DNA from: Halichoerus grypus
Taxonomy: Eukaryota; Chordata; Mammalia; Carnivora; Phocidae
DNA length: 64,000 nucleotides
Direction of reading: 5' to 3'
Assembly (NCBI RefSeq): GCF_964656455.1
Contig: NC_135712.1
Location: 72,793,239-72,857,238 of the forward strand
The translations under genes were made by a program, and so were the position numbers. Of this stretch, positions 22,351 through 32,979 are shown in pieces. Each line of letters opens with the position of its first letter. The stretch's first letter is position 1. The notes under the pieces are model-generated. The model did not search any database. It was given only the letters and a program-made list of their open reading frames with translations, and had not been told where the DNA came from.

Positions 22351-22738
22351 GTGAGCTGAGAAGGTCGGTCTCCTGGCTCTCTTGTGGCAGAAAGAGAGCT
22401 TTTCTCCGGGCTTTTCACGTAACTGTGGCTTGGCAGAGACAGAGCGGCAGCCTTTGGGTGTGATGCAGGAGAGATTGGTGGTTATGTGAGTAAAATGAAA
22501 GACGGGCTTTCGAACTTCTTAAGTCCAGAAACTCTTTCTTGGTCTTTTCTGTTACTTGGGGAATTTTTCTTAAAAAAAAAAATAAATAAATAAAAAAGAG
22601 GTTTTTCTCCTATGAAGACGGTGTCACGTTTCAGAAAAGAGAAATGCTGCCACGAGGATAGGCATGGGCTGGCTTCTAGTGGGTAAATCTCTCTGAGGGA
22701 GGCCCGGAAAGTTCTGATTTATTCTGGAAGGATCCAGA
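22351..22738. other. Unique sequence, no gene seen
   Basis: Contains an A-rich stretch with AAATAAATAAATAAA at 22578-22596; otherwise unremarkable. Confidence 0.4.
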
Positions 22739-22739
22739 C

Positions 22740-22935
22740 CGGTGCTTCTCAAATTTCAAAGTGCGTCAGGAGCACTTGAGGGTCTTGTTAAATCCAGATT
22801 CTGATTTAATAAGTGTGGGGTAGGGCATGGGCTTCTGCATTTCCAGTGAGCTCTCTGGAGCTGCCGTTCGCAGACCTTCCCCGGGCTTCTCCGGAGAGCC
22901 GCAGATCTTTCGGGCTGGGAACACTGCAGCCAGGC
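22740..22935 (+). mobile_element. MER5A-like hAT MITE
   Basis: Begins 'ggtgcttctcaaatttcaaa' and contains 'tgagggtcttgttaaatcca' and 'gattctgatttaataagtgt', the MER5 order with substitutions, then 'gggcttctgcatttccagtg'. Ends poorly defined. Confidence 0.7.
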
Positions 22936-23194
22936 CCTCCATATTGGTGCTCTTCTGGCCTCTGGGTTTAGCTGAAGCCCAGAATAAACCTGCAAGGTCA
23001 ACAGTTAACACAGAGTCCTGTCCCTCTGGAAGGTCGGCCTGCCACGCTGACTGAGAAGCCGTCTTTATGTAGGTTTTCCCTTTTGCCTCCTGACCCTTGA
23101 ATAGGTTTTTTTTCTCTCTCTGTTTCCAGCATTAGGAGAAGAAAAATTGGACAGTGGGGTGAGGAAGAACAACGCATCAATTAGAAAGCTACAG

Positions 23195-23420
23195 TATAGA
23201 ATTAAATGAGCCCCATACTCTGGCTCATTAACATTATATTACTTAGCAAGTCTAGAACTAGTGTTTCAGCTAAATAAAGAAATGTAAATCATTTAATACA
23301 CCTTTCTTAATTGAGCCTCACGCCAGGGGCACTTTCCTAATGGCATTATGGCACCAATTACCTCATTAGGAGAGAAGAGCTGCTTTTATGACAGGTTTTA
23401 GAAATTAAAATGGCAGAAGG
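23195..23420. other. Candidate conserved non-coding element (homeodomain-rich)
   Basis: About 225 bases rich in TAAT/ATTA cores (e.g. 'gctcattaacattatattac', 'catttaatacacctttctta', 'ccaattacctcattaggaga') with no repeat similarity. The density of such cores and the absence of mutational repeat decay suggest a developmental enhancer type element; this is inference. Confidence 0.35.
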
Positions 23421-23589
23421 ATGTCCTTCAGGAGGACTCATTCTGGGCTGAGCTGAGCTGAGCAATGAGCGGGGGCCAGAAGGGCACAGGAGGGCCTGGG
23501 CACTGAAGGCAGGAGGATGATCTGTGTCCGGTCTGCCCCCAGACTTGGGGACAAGATCTGGATTCACTCTTCACGTGTTCGTTGCTCAA

Positions 23590-23730
23590 GAATGTAAACC
23601 CCAGTGGCTCCCCTACTTGAGTTTAAGTGAGATTCACTGGGGAGGCTTTTGAGGAACTCAGGTTCCAGGGCTCCACCCTGAGATTCTGACCCAGGAAGTC
23701 TGGCTGGGCTCCAGCCAAACCATACTTGTA
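23590..23730 (+). mobile_element. MER5/MER20-like hAT fragment
   Basis: 'ttcactggggaggcttttga' and 'ggttccagggctccaccctg' followed by 'agattctgacccaggaagtc' resembles MER5-type MITEs. Partial. Confidence 0.55.
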
Positions 23731-23964
23731 AGAAGGTCCCTGGGCGGGAAGCTGGCAGATGCTATTTCTTCTTTAGAAATTGTAGAGAGGGTCCCAGTGA
23801 CTTCGCCCAAAACCCAGCTGAGCGTATGCAGTTCCTCCATCACCTGGGATTTTCATCTTTCCGAAGAACAGATAAGGTTTGCGTGGGTTTGCTTCTTCGG
23901 GCACAATGCAGCCATTTTTTTCTTTTTTTCCTCTCTGCCTGTCTGGCTTGCTTGGGTTGGTGTG

Positions 23965-24190
23965 TGTGGTTGAGTGGCACACGTAGTTTGGATGCTTACT
24001 GGCTATGTGACATACGGCAGGTCATTGTGCCCCTGGGGCTACTGTTTCTTCAGCCCCAACATGGGAGTGGTCAAGTGGGAATTGTCAATTGTGTGGACAT
24101 GCTATTGATCAAGACGCCAATTGTCTTTTGGCAACTTTGTTCTCTTCTCTGTGAAAGGAGAATGTTGCACGCAAGTATGAATTCGGTGAG
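23965..24190 (+). mobile_element. Probable MIR, sense
   Basis: 'gcttactggctatgtgacat' (from TTACTAGCTGTGTGACCTTG) with a degraded interior and 'gttctcttctctgtgaaagg' at the expected later position. Strongly diverged. Confidence 0.4.
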
Positions 24191-24549
24191 TCTAGGTAGC
24201 AAGTGGGCTTCTCTTTCTGGCAGCTTTACATGTTTTCCTTCCCTGTGGTAACAAGAACTTGAATGTCCAGATTTTTATGTAAATATTGAATTTATAGCAA
24301 TGGTTTTGTAGAGTGTTCCAGTTTCCTGGGTTGATGATTAATGTGGTTTTCTCAGAGTGCGTTGTGTCATCTCCTTATAGTCCTGTTAATGCATGAAGGC
24401 TTTATGCTGTTTCTGCTTTTCCCTCTATTGACATGTGGAAGAGGCAGCAGATGATTTCTACGTTACCCCACAGGGCAGAAGAAGCACCAGCTGCTGACAG
24501 ATATGTAGGGAGGCAGAGTTGGGCTTCAAAATGGAAATTTCCTAATACT

Positions 24550-24720
24550 TAGAACCACTTTCCTGATCCAAAACCTTTGTCGGCTTTACATTGCCTATGA
24601 TTCATGCACAGAGTTCTCTGCCTGGCTCTCCATGTCCCCATCATCTGGCTTTCGTGGGTTTTGCTAATCCTAAATCCTCTCTGCCGGTAACTTGAATCGT
24701 GTGGTTTTAACTGACTTTGG
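24550..24720 (+). mobile_element. L2-like fragment (low confidence)
   Basis: 'aaccactttcctgatccaaa' and 'ttacattgcctatgattcat' loosely follow the L2 phrase order 'cttcccattgccctcaggat'. Could be unrelated. Confidence 0.3.
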
Positions 24721-25439
24721 TGATGGTCACTCTCCAATCCACATTTCCAACCCAGATCCTGTTCTAAATTTCCAACAGCCTCCAGAGCATCTCCAGTGGG
24801 CTATCTTTTCATTACTGCAAATTCATAATGTCCTCATGTCCATCTATCAACTTTCCCTTCACCTCACTCGTCTTCCCAACTCTCTCATTTCTGTTTGTGA
24901 AAGCAGGATCTAGCCCTAGGGAACCAAAACTGGCTTGGGAGACCCTGAACCTCCTTGTTCTATCATCTGATCTTTTACTAGGACCCGCCGCTTTGAAATA
25001 TCTCAGAGTTTAACAGTTACAAGAAATCTTTTCCAGTTCTTATAACCCATACCATTGCTTCTTCCTCTAAATCAACACTGGAAACCTCTCTAGACTTTAT
25101 AGCTCCTGAGTCTTGCTAGATCTCCCATGTAGAGAATGGTTTGTTGGCAGCACATGTGCAGATGGGGTTTGTAGACAACATATACCAAATGTCAATGCAC
25201 ATATGTGATGCCAAAGAAGCTTGCATGTGGTATGCTTTCATTAAGAAAAATACAGCTTCTACAATGAACAGAGTTATTGTCCTGATCAACTCTACACTGA
25301 CTGAAACACACCTGGGGTGCTTCCTAACTTACTGTTATATTATTGTATGCATATACATACAATCTGATCTGAGCTATCAAAGACGTGGTCTTAAAGCTTC
25401 CTGTTACTATTACATTTCTATCAATTTTCCTCAGAATGT

Positions 25440-26135
25440 CTAAGAACTCTTGTTTTATTTTTTTTATTGTATATTATGTGACATATAAAGGTTCATGACA
25501 ATTATATTTCTTTATGAGCTGCTCACTTTGTCAGGATTTATCTAAATTTCACTTAAGCTTTTCATTTAAATTCTACTTGGATGGAAAACATTGTGATCCT
25601 GATTTCTTTATAGATTGTGCGTTTACATGTGTGATATATTTGCTAGCTTATCTTTCCTTATTCTGATACTTTCCTTTCTTTGTTCTAGGTGCTGTCTTGG
25701 GATAGCATATTGGTAGGTTTCGTTTTTCAAATATAGGGGTTTAAGCCATTTATATTTATTGTCATGGTTACTATGTTAGTTTTTACTTTAGTCAAGTTGC
25801 TTACGCTTTCTGTTTTTTAAACTACTTTGTGCTCTTTGCTTAATTTTTTTTTCGTTTTTTCGCTATGCTGTTTGTTTTTTCTTTTTCTTTTTTCCCCTGC
25901 TAGTGATATGGAATGTACAGGTCCTATTTTTAAATTATATTCAAATTGCCTTGATAATTTAAAACACAGGTATAGGAACCTATAATTTTCTAATTACTGA
26001 TTTAAAAAAATGCTACCTATCAACTGTCTCCTATGTAAGGTTAAGAAACAAATGCCCTGTTATTTCCCCCTTCTACGCTAGTTCACTCAGTTCCCTATTT
26101 TATTTGTTTAATCTGGGATTTTAGACCCAGGTATT
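25440..26135 (-). mobile_element. Degraded LINE-1-like sequence, antisense
   Basis: AT-rich, T-biased sequence with phrases reminiscent of antisense old LINE-1 ('ggggtttaagccatttatat', 'ttattgtcatggttactatg'). No frame is intact. Boundaries are approximate. Confidence 0.45.
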
Positions 26136-26139
26136 ACTT

Positions 26140-26500
26140 TTTTCTTCCAACATATTGTTTTATAAAATTTTTCAAACTACAGAAAAGTTGGAAGAATTCT
26201 ACAGTGAACACTCATATACCCAGCATCTCATTTCCACCATTGCCATACTACTTTGCTTGCTTTTTCATGTATCTATCCATTCAACCCATCTTTTTAAAAA
26301 AAATGCATTTTGAAGTAAATTGAAGATGTCAGAGTGCTTTGCCCTAAATACTTCAGCACAAATGTCATTAACCAGAGTTTAATAATTACTTGCAGTTTTC
26401 CCCCACCTTGAGGTGAAATTTACAAACAATAAAAGGCACAAAACTTTTGTGTGTATATTCATTGAATTTTGAAGACTGTATACCTGGTGTTATTTTTTAA
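26140..26500 (-). mobile_element. LINE-1 (L1M) 3' region, antisense
   Basis: 'aaactacagaaaagttggaa', 'gtgaacactcatatacccag' and 'ctaaatacttcagcacaaat' are characteristic of antisense 3' sequence of old LINE-1 elements. Confidence 0.75.
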
Positions 26501-26679
26501 CATTATTTTCTTTTTCAATAATTATTGTTTGTATTTAAAAACTCATTTACAATGATCCTTTAAAAATTACTTAGATGGTATATTTAGTTGCTTTGAGTGA
26601 TCACCTTGGGGGGTCCATTTCATCAAAACTTCTCCTTTCTTATTTTGATTCATTTCTCAATTGGTGGGAGTATAATTTA

Positions 26680-27250
26680 AGTACTTTTTTCAGAAAGGAT
26701 GCGAGGGATGTACTTTTTAGGAGTCTTTGAGTAGCTGAAAATTTTCCTGCATTTCCTTTAGACATGAATGACAACGTGGATGAGCTTAGAATTCTTTTTT
26801 TTTTTTTTAAGATTTTATTTATTTGACAGAGAGAGACACAGTGAGAGAGGGAACAGAAGTAGGGGGAGTGGGAGAGGGTGAAGCAGGCTTCCCGCGGAGC
26901 AGGGAGCCCGATGCGGGGCTCGATGCGGGGCTCGATGCGGGGCTCGATCCCAGGACCCTGGGATTATGACCTGAGCCGAAGGCAGACGCTTAACGACTGA
27001 GCCACCCAGGCGCCCCGATGAGCTTAGAATTCTTGACTGGCAACTTTTACACTCAAAACTATAGGTGTGTCACTATTGTCATCTGATGTTTGTTATAGGA
27101 CTGAGGCTAGCCTGCTTTTTTTTCCCCCCCTGCCTGGATAATTGTGAAATTCTTCTATTTTTCTTGAACTTGAATATATCTTGTAGTAGAAGTCTTTGAG
27201 GTAATTTTGCTGGATACTCAGTGAGATCTTTTGATCTGTAAATATGCATG
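26680..27250 (-). mobile_element. Degraded LINE-1, antisense, split by a Can-SINE
   Basis: Both sides of the SINE at 26797-27016 read like antisense old LINE-1 ('agctgaaaattttcctgcat' to the left, 'tcttgactggcaacttttac' and 'gaggtaattttgctggatac' to the right). Confidence 0.45.
26797..27016 (-). mobile_element. Can-SINE, antisense, with triplicated 12-mer
   Basis: A perfect 18-base duplication, GATGAGCTTAGAATTCTT, flanks the element (26779-26796 and 27017-27034). Inside, GATGCGGGGCTC is present three times in tandem (26910-26921, 26922-26933, 26934-26945) where other copies have it once. The perfect long duplication marks a comparatively recent insertion. Confidence 0.98.
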
Positions 27251-27264
27251 TTTTATTCAGTTAT

Positions 27265-27460
27265 GGCAGAGGTTGGTAGTGGTTCCCCCAATCCATATTT
27301 TCCTTCTTACTAACATAATTCTTGATTTTCATGTGGGCACATGGCTGCTTGGAATAGAAATTATATTTCCCAGACTCTTTTAAGTTTGGTGTTGCATTTC
27401 TGTCACAGGAGACTGATGGATCCTTATGGATATATGAGCTCAGGAAAGTTTTCTTCTTTT
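27265..27460 (+). mobile_element. Ancient LTR-like interspersed repeat, family unassigned
   Basis: 'gttcccccaatccatatttt', 'ttgattttcatgtgggcaca' and 'attatatttcccagactctt' belong to a mammalian repeat that also appears at 31.0-31.45 kb and 44.39-44.60 kb. I recognise the phrases but cannot name the family. Confidence 0.5.
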
Positions 27461-27689
27461 ATATTTTTGTTTATTTTGTTTGTTTTATTTATTCTGTTCT
27501 CTCTCTCTCTCTCTTTTTCCCCACGAACATCTCTGATCTATGATTTCTGTATTATATGTTCTTTACAACAATTTTTCTCCCATTATTTCAATCACCTCGT
27601 CTTCTTCCTCCTCATTCCGTGGCAGTTTTTCCAATTTCTTTACTGTACCACTGATTTTGACTTTTTGCAGTGCCCGTTCTATTCTTTAT

Positions 27690-27919
27690 CACTTTTTAAA
27701 ATTTAAATTTTTTTTTATTTTTTAAAAGATTTTATTTATTTATTTGAGAGAGACAGAGATAACGACAGAGATAGTGAGAGAGAGCACGAGTGGGGAGGAG
27801 AGGGAGAAACAGGCTCCCCGCTGAGCTGGGAGTCCAACGAGGGGCTCAATCCCAGAACCCTGGAATCATGACCTGAGCCCAAGACAGACACTTAAACGAC
27901 TGAGCCACCCAGGCACCCC
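27690..27919 (-). mobile_element. Can-SINE, antisense
   Basis: Ends GAGCCACCCAGGCACCCC, preceded by a long A/T-rich tail. Short duplication TTCTTTAT at 27682-27689 and 27920-27927 fits the edges, though the left edge within the T-rich tail is uncertain. Confidence 0.92.
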
Positions 27920-27939
27920 TTCTTTATTGGTTTTAATGA

Positions 27940-28440
27940 AAATTTTAATTAGCTATGGCTTTTTAAGTGTCTTTTATGCTCTTGTAAATTTTGCTTCCTC
28001 TGAGCCAGCACCCTTATCATTGCTGCCTTTGACCCTTAAAAATTCACAATTGCAAGGGGGCCAGTCAAGTTTGGTGGGGATCTCATAGTCTCATTTACTT
28101 CCTGTAAGTACTGCTGTTTCTCAGGAGGTGGAATTGTGAGATGGCCCTCAGTGTCTTCCTGTCACCTGGTCCCACCTGCACCATGTTGGATGGGATGGCA
28201 CCACACTTTCTACCATGCGGAAACCATATTGTCCTGTTCTTGTCCTCCCTTTCCCTGAAGCCTTTTCTTTTTTATTCTTCTCTGGGTCATTTCATTGGGG
28301 ACCTTGTGTAGAAGAAGTTTAACATTTAACTCCGATGCTTTTTTACCCAGGAGTCTGTAAAAGACATCTTTTAAAGTTTATCATATTGTGGGAGTATATA
28401 TTGTATGTTGTAAACTTGTTAAAAACAGTCCTTGTCTTTG
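27940..28440. other. Unique sequence, no gene seen
   Basis: No recognised repeat or exon. Confidence 0.4.
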
Positions 28441-28444
28441 TGGC

Positions 28445-28650
28445 AGAAAGGTAGAGATGGAAGAGCACAGGACTTAGAGTCAGAAGACGTGTGCGTGGGC
28501 CCTGACTCAGTTTACCTATAACCATATGGTCCTGCTCCTATGCTTCTGCTCATATGCTCTCAGGTTACTCATCTGTACAGTGAGATTGGATTGAATGAGA
28601 TCAAGTATTTGAAAGCATCTTTAAGTTCTTAAAAGCTAAAAAAAGTGTAA
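28445..28650 (+). mobile_element. MIR, sense
   Basis: 'ggaagagcacaggacttaga', 'gtcagaagacgtgtgcgtgg' and later 'ggttactcatctgtacagtg' then 'gagatcaagtatttgaaagc' follow the full MIR order. Confidence 0.8.
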
Positions 28651-28689
28651 GAAATGGCAGTCATTCTTTTGGTGTCCTTTCTCTTTTTG

Positions 28690-28762
28690 CATCTCATAGG
28701 CTGGGCCCATGGTATGGAAGGTATTCAATAAGTCCTTGTTGGATAGTTATTTGGAATGAATG
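28690..28762 (+). mobile_element. L2 3' end
   Basis: 'ggtattcaataagtccttgt' followed by 'tggaatgaatg' is the L2 terminus (CTCAATAAATATTTGTTGAATGAATG). Confidence 0.75.
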
Positions 28763-29169
28763 TCCAGAAAATGCTGAAGAATGCCTAAGGAGACAAACAA
28801 GAGTGACAGAGTAATGGAATATATTTTTCTGCCTTTTTTGATATTTATGTTTATAAGGTTTCTTTGAACCTGTGCTATTTTCTGTCTAGAAAGTACCAGA
28901 TTTTATCAACCACTTTCATATTTTCTCTCTGATCCCTCCTTCTAACCCTCACTATCCATTCCCCCAACACTCAAAATTTATTGTAAAAAGGTGTTCTTTT
29001 AAAGACTTTTAAAAAATAAATGCAATTATCTACAGCTCAGTATCACTTTTAAAGTTGTCCCTTGATACTTTCTGGAGGCTGCAAAATATATTTAATTTCC
29101 TGGCATTCTTGGAAGTCATCCAGTAAATGCAGGCAGAGAGGGAATGGCCAGGGTACAGAGGGCTAGGGG

Positions 29170-29495
29170 ATCGCACTGTGAGTTGGCCAGTATCATTTAT
29201 TATAGGCAATCCAGCAGGTGCGTAAATAACTCCTACTGGGAGGTTTTCCGCTCAGCTTCCCAAAATGGCTCCATTTCAACATCCAGCAGTGACGCTGTAT
29301 TCTCAGAATTGGATTAGCTAAGCACTGGGCAAGGTAAAATCCACTAGACTGATCCAAAGGAAAGGTTTGCTCCTTCATCAACAGCATTAGTATGAAATAG
29401 GCTTTTGTGCATTAAAAATGGTAGGATTCATCAGCTAATTGAAAGATACAGTTGTTTGAAGTTCTTTGAAATGTACAGATGTACATTTTAGGTGA
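29170..29495. other. Candidate conserved non-coding element
   Basis: Unique sequence with homeodomain cores ('tggattagctaagcactggg', 'catcagctaattgaaagata') and no repeat similarity. Constraint suspected from appearance. Confidence 0.3.
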
Positions 29496-29504
29496 TGTGG
29501 TTCC

Positions 29505-29640
29505 ATGTTATACGTGTGGTTTCTGAGCACTTACTAAGTGTAAGACCCTGCACTGGGTGCTATGGAAGATAAAAGAGATGAGTGAGACCACACCTTGGCT
29601 TTGGAAGATAAAAGAGATGAGTGAGACCACATTGCTTGGG
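29505..29640 (-). mobile_element. L2-like fragment, antisense, with internal duplication
   Basis: 'gagcacttactaagtgtaag' and 'ccctgcactgggtgctatgg' are the antisense L2/MIR-type terminal phrases. The following sequence is duplicated (see 29563-29631). Confidence 0.6.
29563..29631 (+). repeat. Local tandem duplication, period 39
   Basis: A 30-base block, TGGAAGATAAAAGAGATGAG plus ten further bases ending in CCACA, occurs identically at 29563-29592 and 29602-29631. The two blocks are separated by nine bases (CCTTGGCTT), giving a period of 39. Perfect identity inside an otherwise diverged old repeat means the duplication is much younger than its host. Confidence 0.95.
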
Positions 29641-29754
29641 AGACAGAGGCGTACATATCATCTTATCACAGGACAGATTGAGAAATCAGAAATGCAAGCA
29701 AAATGCTGTTGGGTTAGAGAGAAAAACTTGGAGGTGCCTCTTGGTAGGAAAAGA

Positions 29755-30110
29755 ATTCAAAGTAGGCATTCTTGCATTCATTTATTACACAATTATTGAG
29801 TGCCAAATTGGTTTCATGCACTATACCATGAACGCATAGAGGGTCAGTTTTAGTTGTTTAATCATTTACAAAGAATAAAGTTCAACAGGCAGAAAAAGGA
29901 AGGGAGGGCATTACAGAGGGCAGGAGTTGAGTTGAGGCTTTGAAGCTGCATGGCAAGCCCAAGAAATGGGGAGGTGTTGGGGGTGGCTCTGAGCCAGGAT
30001 AAGGGTATGGAAGTGCGGGGGGGAGGAGCTGTAGTGAAGGTAAGGCTGGAAGATAGATCAGAGCAAAACGGCAGAGGGCTCTGAATGCCCAGTAAAGGAA
30101 CATGAATTTT
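29755..30110 (-). mobile_element. L2, antisense
   Basis: 'tgcattcatttattacacaa' and 'ttattgagtgccaaattggt' begin the element. The purine-rich antisense L2 body follows, ending near 'cccagtaaaggaacatgaat'. Confidence 0.75.
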
Positions 30111-30174
30111 ACTTTTTAATCACACTTTTATAAATTGAGTCCTTCTAAGTTTACCAGGACTCTTCCCTTGTAGG

Positions 30175-30360
30175 TGTAGCAGTTGGAAGTCCACTGGCTT
30201 GGAATCAGACCAGAATTTGAATTTGAGCTGTATCATTCATCAGTGGAATACCTTTGGACAAGTCTGTGAAAATGGGGTTTGTTCAGATTAAGTGAGAAGA
30301 GACAGGTGAAGGCATCAAGGACATTGCCCACCTTGAGTATGTACTCAGTACAGGTTAGCT
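30175..30360 (+). mobile_element. MIR, sense
   Basis: 'gtccactggcttggaatcag' followed by 'tttgaatttgagctgtatca' and later 'gttcagattaagtgagaaga' fits a diverged MIR. Confidence 0.7.
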
Positions 30361-30492
30361 TCTTCTCCTTCCCTCCCTTCCTTTCCCTCTTTTCCTCCCC
30401 TCTTCCCAGAGGAGGGCTTTGATAAAGAATACATGTCATTAATACCACTGAGTCTCCAGCTTGGTTGCTAAGTTTTTTTCTCAACTTTATCC

Positions 30493-30899
30493 CAGTGGTT
30501 CTCAAACCTGAGTGAGCATCAGAATCCTCTGGAGGGCTTGTTAAAACACAGGTTGTTGGCCCCCACTCCAGAGTTTCTGATTCAGTAGGTCTGGGGTGGA
30601 GGCAGACTTCTTTTCCTTTCTTTCTTTTTTTTGGGGGGGGGGAGAGAGAGAGCATGTGAGTGTGTGAGCAGGGGGTGGGGGTGGGGCAAGGGGTAGAGGG
30701 AGAGGGAGAGAATCCCAAGCACTCTGTGCTGAGCAGCAGAGCCCAACACAGGGCTCGATCCCACGACCTGAGCCGAAACCAAGGGTTGGACGCTCCACTG
30801 ACTGAGCAACCCAGGTGCCTCCAGACACTTTGCATTTCTAACAAGTTCCCAGATGCTATTAATGCTGTCGATGTAGGGATCACACTTTGAGGAGCTCAG
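30493..30899 (+). mobile_element. MER5A (hAT-Charlie MITE), split by a Can-SINE
   Basis: Left part 30493 to about 30605 reads CAGTGGTTCTCAAACCTGAG, 'gaatcctctggagggcttg' and 'tctgattcagtaggtctggg'. The right part resumes at 'ttgcatttctaacaagttcc' (from about 30830) and ends 'gatcacactttgaggagctc'. The two halves form one nearly complete MER5A once the SINE is set aside. Confidence 0.92.
30611..30821 (-). mobile_element. Can-SINE inserted into MER5A, antisense
   Basis: Diverged copy with TTTCTTTTTTTT tail, a run of ten G at 30633-30642 and the head ending 'gagcaacccaggtgcct'. Short imperfect duplication CAGACTT/CAGACACTT at the edges. More mutated than most copies here, so probably an older Can-SINE. 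Confidence 0.9.
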
Positions 30900-30999
30900 C
30901 TTTATCATGTTTTACCATGAGGCAGACTTTGTTGGTTGTTCACCCAGCTGCCATCCTTCTTGCCTGCTGAATTGATCTGGTAGCACAGAAATATTCTTT

Positions 31000-31450
31000 G
31001 CTTTGTCTCTACCTCAGTGCCAGATGTATAATGATGGGTCTACATCAGTCATGGCGTATCTCAGCTCCCTTGGCCACTGATCAATCTGAAGGGGGGCAGG
31101 TGCCCCACAGTGTCTAAAGAGATGCGGGGATGAATTGGCTGAGAAAGACTCACAAGGAGAAGGGCTTCTGCCCCTTGCCTGTTCTTCCTGAATGTGTACA
31201 TGTTGCGGAAGCTACAGTAGTCATCTTGTGGCTGAGAGATGACAAGCATGAGGAAGAGAACCAACATGGCAAGGATGTTAAGATAGAAATACAGAAAGAA
31301 CCTGGATCTCCTAAGGCATCACTGAGGTTCACACCTTGAACCGCCTACCTCGACTTGTTTTATGTGAGAAAAATATACTCTTGTTTATTGAAACCACTGT
31401 AATCCATTTGTTGTTACTTGCAGCCAAACACACTCTTAACTGATACAACC
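31000..31450 (+). mobile_element. Ancient LTR-like repeat, 3' end, family unassigned
   Basis: 'gaacctggatctcctaaggc', 'ttttatgtgagaaaaatata' and the end 'ttacttgcagccaaacacac' plus 'tcttaactgatacaac' belong to the same old family as 27.3 kb. Non-coding. Confidence 0.5.
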
Positions 31451-31469
31451 TACTACAGTTCTGTGATGT

Positions 31470-31610
31470 TGGTGGCGTAGGTCATATTGACCCCATGTTA
31501 TAGATGAAGACACTGAGGCTCAGAGAAATGAAGGTGACCTATAGTGGTAGAGCTTAGATTCCAACTCAGGTTTCCTGCTTGTAAGTCCTTGGTATTCTCC
31601 AGTGACCTAT
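31470..31610 (-). mobile_element. MIR, antisense
   Basis: 'catgttatagatgaagacac' and 'tgaggctcagagaaatgaag' then 'gtagagcttagattccaact' is the antisense MIR core. Confidence 0.85.
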
Positions 31611-31614
31611 AGCT

Positions 31615-32575
31615 TCACCCTTCTAAATTAAACCTTTCTACTAACCTATGTATTCCTCTGTTTTCTCTTCCATTAAGGAAGAAGGAGTTGGTAAGTCCCT
31701 ATCTGTTCTGAGCTTTCCTTGTACCTCTGCTGTCAGCCACCTGGCTTCTGAATGTCATTATCAATTATTTAAGTGATTAATTCTGTTCACACTTCCTGAG
31801 CAGAGTTCATCTGGTTTGGCACCTACTCAAAGTTTGGCACTTTGGAGTAGGTTAGAGATTAATAAGCTCAGGACTCTGTCAGAAGGGGCTCATGGTATGG
31901 AAATAAAATGTGTGCAAATCGGTGAACTATAACCAGCAATCAAATGATATACGGCTTATAGGAAAAGAGCAGACAGGAGACCAAAGGTGAGAGGGAGGAC
32001 TTCTAGCAGGAGAATCACAGAAGGCTTCATGGTGGGGGTGGCCTGTGCACTGGATTGTTAAAGATCCAGTGGGATTTGGGGACTTCGACGGAATCAGAGA
32101 CTGTGGGATAAAATATGGAGGACACTCTCTTAACTCCGTGCTTGAGAGGCCAACAAACTCACCCCTGAGATGGAGATAATACTTATCAGCTGAGTCAAAT
32201 CCTGTGAACAACGGTGTGAAAGGCCCCCAATACTGAGTTTTGTCTGGAGTAGCTCCCACACCAAACAGCTCGCTTGCAGAGGCTTGACAATCTTTTGTGT
32301 AGAGGTTTGGGTGAAATGGTTTGCATTTTTGCTGGAAGGGGGTTGAGCCATATCCTTCTGAGGGATGGGGAAAAGCTGAGTTATCTGGCACTTGGGAGGG
32401 TTCCTGTGGATTCCCTGCTCAGAAAGCTGGTGGGATGTGTTTATATAATGCTGTTTCTTTGGTGATAGCACAAAGGAGACAGGAGGAGGAGGAGGAGAAG
32501 GGGGATCAGGCAGCAATAGTACTTGAAACCAGCCCTTCCGACTTGTCCAAACGTACAATGTGCTCCCCACCCCAA
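31615..32575. other. Unique sequence, no gene seen
   Basis: Frames of 146-154 codons on the minus strand (31927-32570) overlap each other in different frames and show no known domain; treated as chance. Confidence 0.4.
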
Positions 32576-32579
32576 GTTA

Positions 32580-32880
32580 CAAGCAGCTGAATTGAATTAA
32601 AAAACAGTCCCTCCTTTGCTGCGACCTGGCCTGCCAAATTCTCAGCTGGCGTGAGTTTTTATAGCTCTGTTATAAACCCCCCAAAAGTGAGGCATATAAT
32701 GGAAACATTGACATAACTTGAACTCCTAGGAGCGGCTTGTGCCACTCTAATTATCCTTACGTTTCATTGGCCCCGTTCTCGGTTCTCCCCTTGCTGCGGC
32801 GGCTCTGCCCAACTGTCCAGGGGGCTGGCTGGAAGTTTGAAGCTAGGGTTTGCTGGGGAATAATGAGATAGTGTCTGCTG
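32580..32880. other. Candidate conserved non-coding element
   Basis: Unique sequence with 'gagtttttatagctctgtta', 'ccactctaattatccttacg' and an inverted CCAAT box ('tttcattggcccc'). No repeat similarity. Regulatory role is inference. Confidence 0.3.
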
Positions 32881-32965
32881 GTGGGAAGCCCCCTGTTCCA
32901 TACATACTAGCCCCTCCCTTTTCCCTTCCTTCCCTTGTTCTCCCCCTGCACCACCTCCCCCAACG

Positions 32966-32978
32966 CCCCCCCCCCCCC
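32966..32978 (+). repeat. C13 homopolymer
   Basis: Thirteen consecutive C bases followed immediately by A6; a likely length-variable site and possible sequencing-error spot. Confidence 0.95.
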
Positions 32979-32979
32979 A

